NCBI GenBank assembly: GCA_964549595.1
Contig: CAZJWK010000055.1
Coordinates: 1-18,115, forward strand
From: CAZQQN01 sp964549595
GTDB taxonomy: Bacteria > Bacteroidota > Bacteroidia > CAILMK01 > CAYYUA01
Length of the DNA stretch: 18,115 nt
Reading direction: 5' to 3'
Shown here piece by piece: positions 15,755-18,115 of the stretch; positions within the stretch are counted from its first letter, which is position 1; each line of letters starts with the position of its first letter. Both the position numbers and the translations under genes were made by a program. Under the pieces are notes generated by a model. It was not told where the DNA came from. It did no database searches and was given only the letters and a program-made list of their open reading frames with translations.

Positions 15755-16363
15755 TTAAAGATTCAATCCAAGTTTTTTCAAAAACTCCAAAGCCAAAGCC
15801 GGTTTCAGTAGAATCGTAAAAGCGAACCCGAAAACGGCCCCGTAAAAGTGGGCTTCATGATTTATTCTTCCATGACCTCCCCGAGCCATATAGGCTGAAA
15901 ATACCAGGTACAAAACCCCTAAAATTATCCCCGGCAGGCCTAAAATCCCCATCAAATAAATTTCTCTTAATGGCTCAAAAACAATACTGGCAAAAACAAT
16001 GGCTGATACGCCTCCGGATGCTCCCAGACTACTATAGCCCGGATCCTGCCGGTGTTTGAAAAAGCTTGAGATGTCAGAAAATACTAAAGAACCAATGTAA
16101 AGCAAAAGAAAGTTCAAGGGCCATTGTTCACCGAAATGAACCTGGTAGGACCGTTCTACCACTTGGCCGAAAGAAAACAAAACAAACATATTAACGAATA
16201 AGTGTACCCAATCCCCGTGAACCAAACCAGACGTGAAAAAGCGGTCATATTGGTTTTTTGCTTGAACCAAATAAGGATTAAATAACAACCGCCGGTATAT
16301 TTGCTCATTGGAAAAAGCAATGATGGAGACGATTAAGGTTATCACCAGAATGATTAAAGTCAT
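15755..16363 (-). CDS. Rhomboid family intramembrane serine protease
   Basis: A 202-residue polytopic inner-membrane protein with about six helices, the minimal bacterial rhomboid core. The catalytic serine is S116 in G-A-S-G. The catalytic histidine is H172 in A-H-x-x-G-x-x-x-G. The oxyanion residues are H54 and N58 in H-L-F-V-N-M. All active-site residues are present, so it should cut transmembrane helices of substrate proteins. No cytoplasmic or extra C-terminal domain is attached. It is the first gene of a two-gene unit with the threonine aldolase and is divergent from pncB (48 bases to the pncB ATG). The target is unknown. Confidence 0.92.
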   Translation of the reverse strand: MTLIILVITLIVSIIAFSNEQIYRRLLFNPYLVQAKNQYDRFFTSGLVHGDWVHLFVNMFVLFSFGQVVERSYQVHFGEQWPLNFLLLYIGSLVFSDISSFFKHRQDPGYSSLGASGGVSAIVFASIVFEPLREIYLMGILGLPGIILGVLYLVFSAYMARGGHGRINHEAHFYGAVFGFAFTILLKPALALEFLKKLGLNL

Positions 16364-16385
16364 TTTCAGTACAGTGAGTGATTTT

Positions 16386-16393
16386 TATTTTTG
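16386..16393 (+). promoter_or_regulatory. Possible -7 box for pncB
   Basis: TATTTTTG is an exact TAnnTTTG match. At 18 bases upstream the -33 position holds TTC (16365-16367) instead of TTG. Transcription would begin near 16400, about 12 bases before the ATG at 16412. The box overlaps a TTG at 16391, which could otherwise be taken as the pncB start. A near-match on the other strand in the same space (TACTTTTT, around 16396-16403) could serve the rhomboid gene. Confidence 0.4.
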
Positions 16394-16411
16394 AAAAAAA
16401 GTACTTGGATT

Positions 16412-17785
16412 ATGGATGAAATGCGCCCCATTAATACGGATCTTTACGAATTGACCATGGCAGCCGGTTATTTCCAGGAAAATCATAATGAACCAGGCTC
16501 TTTTGACCTTTTTGCCAGAAAATTACCGCCTAACCGGAATTACCTGGTCGCTGCAGGCCTTGAACAGGCATTGGAATACATTACGAACTTAAAGTTTTCT
16601 GATGAAGAAATCCAATACCTTAGCAATTTACCCCAATTCAAACACATAAATCGCGATTTTTTTGAGTACCTAAGGAATTTTGAATTTACCGGGGATGTCT
16701 ACGCGGTGGAGGAAGGCGAAATTGTATTCCCTAATGAATCCATACTTCAGGTTCACGCACCATTAATAGAAGCACAGATTTTAGAGACCTTTTTGTTAGC
16801 CACCATACAACAGCAGACAATGGTCGCTTCCAAGGCGGCCAGGGTTAATGAAGCAGCGCGAATAGGGGGAAAAGAAAGGGCTGTGCTGGAATTTGGCAGT
16901 CGCCGTGCCCATGGGGGAGAAGCCGGAGTTTTGGCAGGCCGGGCAGGTTATATAGGGGGGTGTAAAGGCACCTCCAATACTTTGGCCGGTTTTGAATTTG
17001 GTATCCCTGTATCAGGAACAATGGCCCATTCCTGGGTTATGTCCTTTGAGGATGAAAAAGTCGCTTTTGAGGCTTTTCACCGTCATTTTAAAGATCAAGC
17101 CATCTACCTGGTCGATACCTACAATTCACTCGAGGGTACTAAAATTGCCTCCCATTTGGGCTCTCAGTTCAAAGGCATTCGTTTGGATAGCGGTGACCTG
17201 GTAAAATTAAGTAAAGAGGCAAGGAAGATTCTGGACGAGAACGGCTATGCCGATGCCCTAATTTTTGCCAGCGGTGACTTGAACGAATACAAAATTAAGG
17301 AGTGCCTCAATCAGGAAGCACCAATCGATGCCTTTGGGGTAGGCACTCAATTAAGCTCCTCGGCAGATGCCCCCTATGTTCCCATGGTCTATAAACTTTC
17401 TGAATATGACCAAGCCAATCAAACCCAATACAAAATTAAGCTTAGTAATAAGAAACAAACCTTTCCGGGTTTAAAACAAGTTTACCGTTTTTACAACGAA
17501 AAGGGAGGCCCAGACCATGACTTAATCACTTTTTTGGAGGAAGAAACACCCGCTGGTGGCCATCCCCTTGTAAGCAAATACATGGAAAACGGAAAGCTTG
17601 TGAAAGAAATGCCTGACATTCATAAGGCTCGTGAAAGAAGCATTACCAAAAGGAAAAATTTACCTGAAAGCCTTTTAACCCTTGAAAGGGAAGGGAAATA
17701 CCCCGTAAAAATCTCTAATGAGCTACAAAAGGTCACTGAAACCCTTGCTGAAAAAATCCGGGAAAAACAAGAAAAGTTATCTTGA
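16412..17785 (+). CDS. pncB: Nicotinate phosphoribosyltransferase
   Basis: Converts nicotinate and PRPP, with ATP, to nicotinate mononucleotide in NAD salvage. Visible family features, numbered from the ATG at 16412 (457 residues): the N-terminal T-D-L-Y-E-L-T-M-A substrate-site block (about 9-17), F-G-S-R-R-A-H-G (about 161-168) with the substrate-binding arginines, the glycine-rich G-C-K-G-T-S-N, and G-T-M-A-H206-S-W with the histidine that is phosphorylated in this family. Further along are R-L-D-S-G-D-L (about 257-263) and F-G-V-G-T-Q-L, both in the PRPP/phosphate site. A TTG seven codons earlier (16391) is in frame but lies inside the predicted -7 box; a second ATG is at 16421. The gene is monocistronic, and structured non-coding repeats follow its stop. 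Confidence 0.94.
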   Translation: MDEMRPINTDLYELTMAAGYFQENHNEPGSFDLFARKLPPNRNYLVAAGLEQALEYITNLKFSDEEIQYLSNLPQFKHINRDFFEYLRNFEFTGDVYAVEEGEIVFPNESILQVHAPLIEAQILETFLLATIQQQTMVASKAARVNEAARIGGKERAVLEFGSRRAHGGEAGVLAGRAGYIGGCKGTSNTLAGFEFGIPVSGTMAHSWVMSFEDEKVAFEAFHRHFKDQAIYLVDTYNSLEGTKIASHLGSQFKGIRLDSGDLVKLSKEARKILDENGYADALIFASGDLNEYKIKECLNQEAPIDAFGVGTQLSSSADAPYVPMVYKLSEYDQANQTQYKIKLSNKKQTFPGLKQVYRFYNEKGGPDHDLITFLEEETPAGGHPLVSKYMENGKLVKEMPDIHKARERSITKRKNLPESLLTLEREGKYPVKISNELQKVTETLAEKIREKQEKLS

Positions 17786-17806
17786 GGGTGTATGACAAAA
17801 TTCCGC

Positions 17807-17874
17807 TTAAGCTATGGGTATGAAACCCATAGCTTGGGAGCTCTCAAATCACGGGTTTCATACCCGTGGCTTAA
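17807..17874. repeat. 68-base nested palindrome made of two inverted hairpins (REP/BIME-like)
   Basis: The left hairpin has arms AAGCTATGGGT (17809-17819) and ACCCATAGCTT (17825-17835), 11 bp perfect, around the loop ATGAA. The right hairpin has CACGGGT (17850-17856) and ACCCGTG (17862-17868), 7 bp perfect, around the loop TTCAT. The two halves are also inverted copies of each other around a GAGCTC centre at 17840/17841. Of the 34 positions, 27 pair by Watson-Crick rules. Both hairpin loops and the outer TTAAGC/GCTTAA ends take part in this larger symmetry. The element starts 21 bases after the pncB stop and may also serve as a two-way terminator. No transposase-like gene is in the window. 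Confidence 0.8.
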
Positions 17875-17916
17875 ATAAATTTTTGAAGTAGGTGCTTTTG
17901 TAAAATTTCAAGCTAC

Positions 17917-17993
17917 GTTTTTGGCCGGATTTATTATTGATCCTCCCTATTATCCCTCCTAAGGGATACAATAAAAGGTAACCGGCCAAAAAC
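17917..17993. repeat. 77-base foldback element with 12-bp perfect arms
   Basis: GTTTTTGGCCGG (17917-17928) and CCGGCCAAAAAC (17982-17993) are exact reverse complements. Two further stems nest inside: TTATTG (17934-17939) with CAATAA (17969-17974), and TATCCCT (17951-17957) with AGGGATA (17962-17968) around a four-base loop. An 11-base bulge, rich in pyrimidines, lies on the left side only. It could be a structured RNA, a miniature transposable element or a repeat. No gene covers it, and no clear target-site duplication flanks it. Confidence 0.7.
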
Positions 17994-18115
17994 TTGAATT
18001 AAGAAACCAGGAAGTCTTATCAGTATTGCTCTGTTTCCAAAAATTTTTTCGGTTCTACCCCATTTCCCATATAAAATCTTCACAAAAAGCCCTTAGATTC
18101 CTGAATAACAAATTG

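Larger units (their letters stand above)
17786..18115. other. Right-edge non-coding region
   Basis: After the pncB stop there is a short GGGTGTATGACAAAA stretch (17786-17800), the nested palindrome (17807-17874), the 77-base foldback (17917-17993), and about 120 bases with an A/T palindrome near 18038-18052. No complete gene is seen. A minus-strand frame is open from the right edge to a stop at 18055-18057 (about 19 codons). It could be the tail of a gene outside the window, but is too short to call. Confidence 0.5.

Noticed and set aside
17807..17874. Start of a CRISPR array
   Set aside because: There are only two related units and they are in inverted orientation, with no regular spacers and no cas genes.
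17917..17993. Integron attC site
   Set aside because: Long inverted repeats suggested it, but the outer ends are GTT...AAC and not the AAC...GTT arrangement needed, and no integron cassette or integrase gene is nearby.
18055..18115. C-terminal end of a minus-strand gene at the right edge
   Set aside because: Only about 19 codons are visible, with no recognisable family, which is too little to separate from chance.

Overview
The window looks like ordinary chromosome from a member of the Bacteroidota. Four things suggest this: a DUF4837-type lipoprotein, which is essentially a Bacteroidota family; TAnnTTTG promoter boxes in place of sigma70 -10 boxes; no clear Shine-Dalgarno sequences; and a moderately AT-rich composition with many periplasmic peptidases. 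I cannot place it below phylum level. There is no phage, plasmid, CRISPR, rRNA or tRNA signal and no intact insertion sequence.

Layout. Positions 1-576 hold no convincing complete gene. The first 180 bases contain four successive foldbacks and possibly the edge of a neighbouring gene. At 577-2643 (+) lie a signal-anchored protein-L-isoaspartate methyltransferase and a 12-helix amino-acid permease. A 531-base non-coding gap follows. A minus-strand ALDH7-type aldehyde dehydrogenase (3175-4719) faces away from a plus-strand pair of envelope proteins: a DUF4837 lipoprotein and a long TPR protein (4888-7952). Then comes a minus-strand cluster, read right to left: pssA, purS, an M28 peptidase, a pterin-4a-carbinolamine dehydratase and an M16 peptidase (11967 down to 7971). 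pssA/purS and purS/M28 overlap, and a good Bacteroidota-type promoter sits just before pssA. Upstream on the same strand is an N-terminally short metallophosphoesterase (12045-12914). It is divergent from a secreted M1 metallopeptidase (13044-14723). A minus-strand rhomboid protease/threonine aldolase pair (16363 down to 14716) is divergent from nicotinate phosphoribosyltransferase (16412-17785).

Functional theme. Most genes are housekeeping: phospholipid synthesis, purine synthesis, NAD salvage, lysine or aldehyde catabolism, threonine/glycine metabolism and pterin recycling. Mixed in are envelope protein turnover functions: four peptidase families (M16, M28, M1, S54) within 8.4 kb, an exported isoaspartate repair enzyme and an amino-acid permease. 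A shared role in peptide turnover is an inference only.

The most unusual sequence is non-coding, after pncB (17786-18115). There, a 68-base imperfect palindrome is built from two inverted hairpins whose differences are compensated inside each hairpin, as in a REP/BIME repeat. A separate 77-base foldback with 12-bp perfect arms follows. I did not find a new multi-gene defence or metabolic system here.
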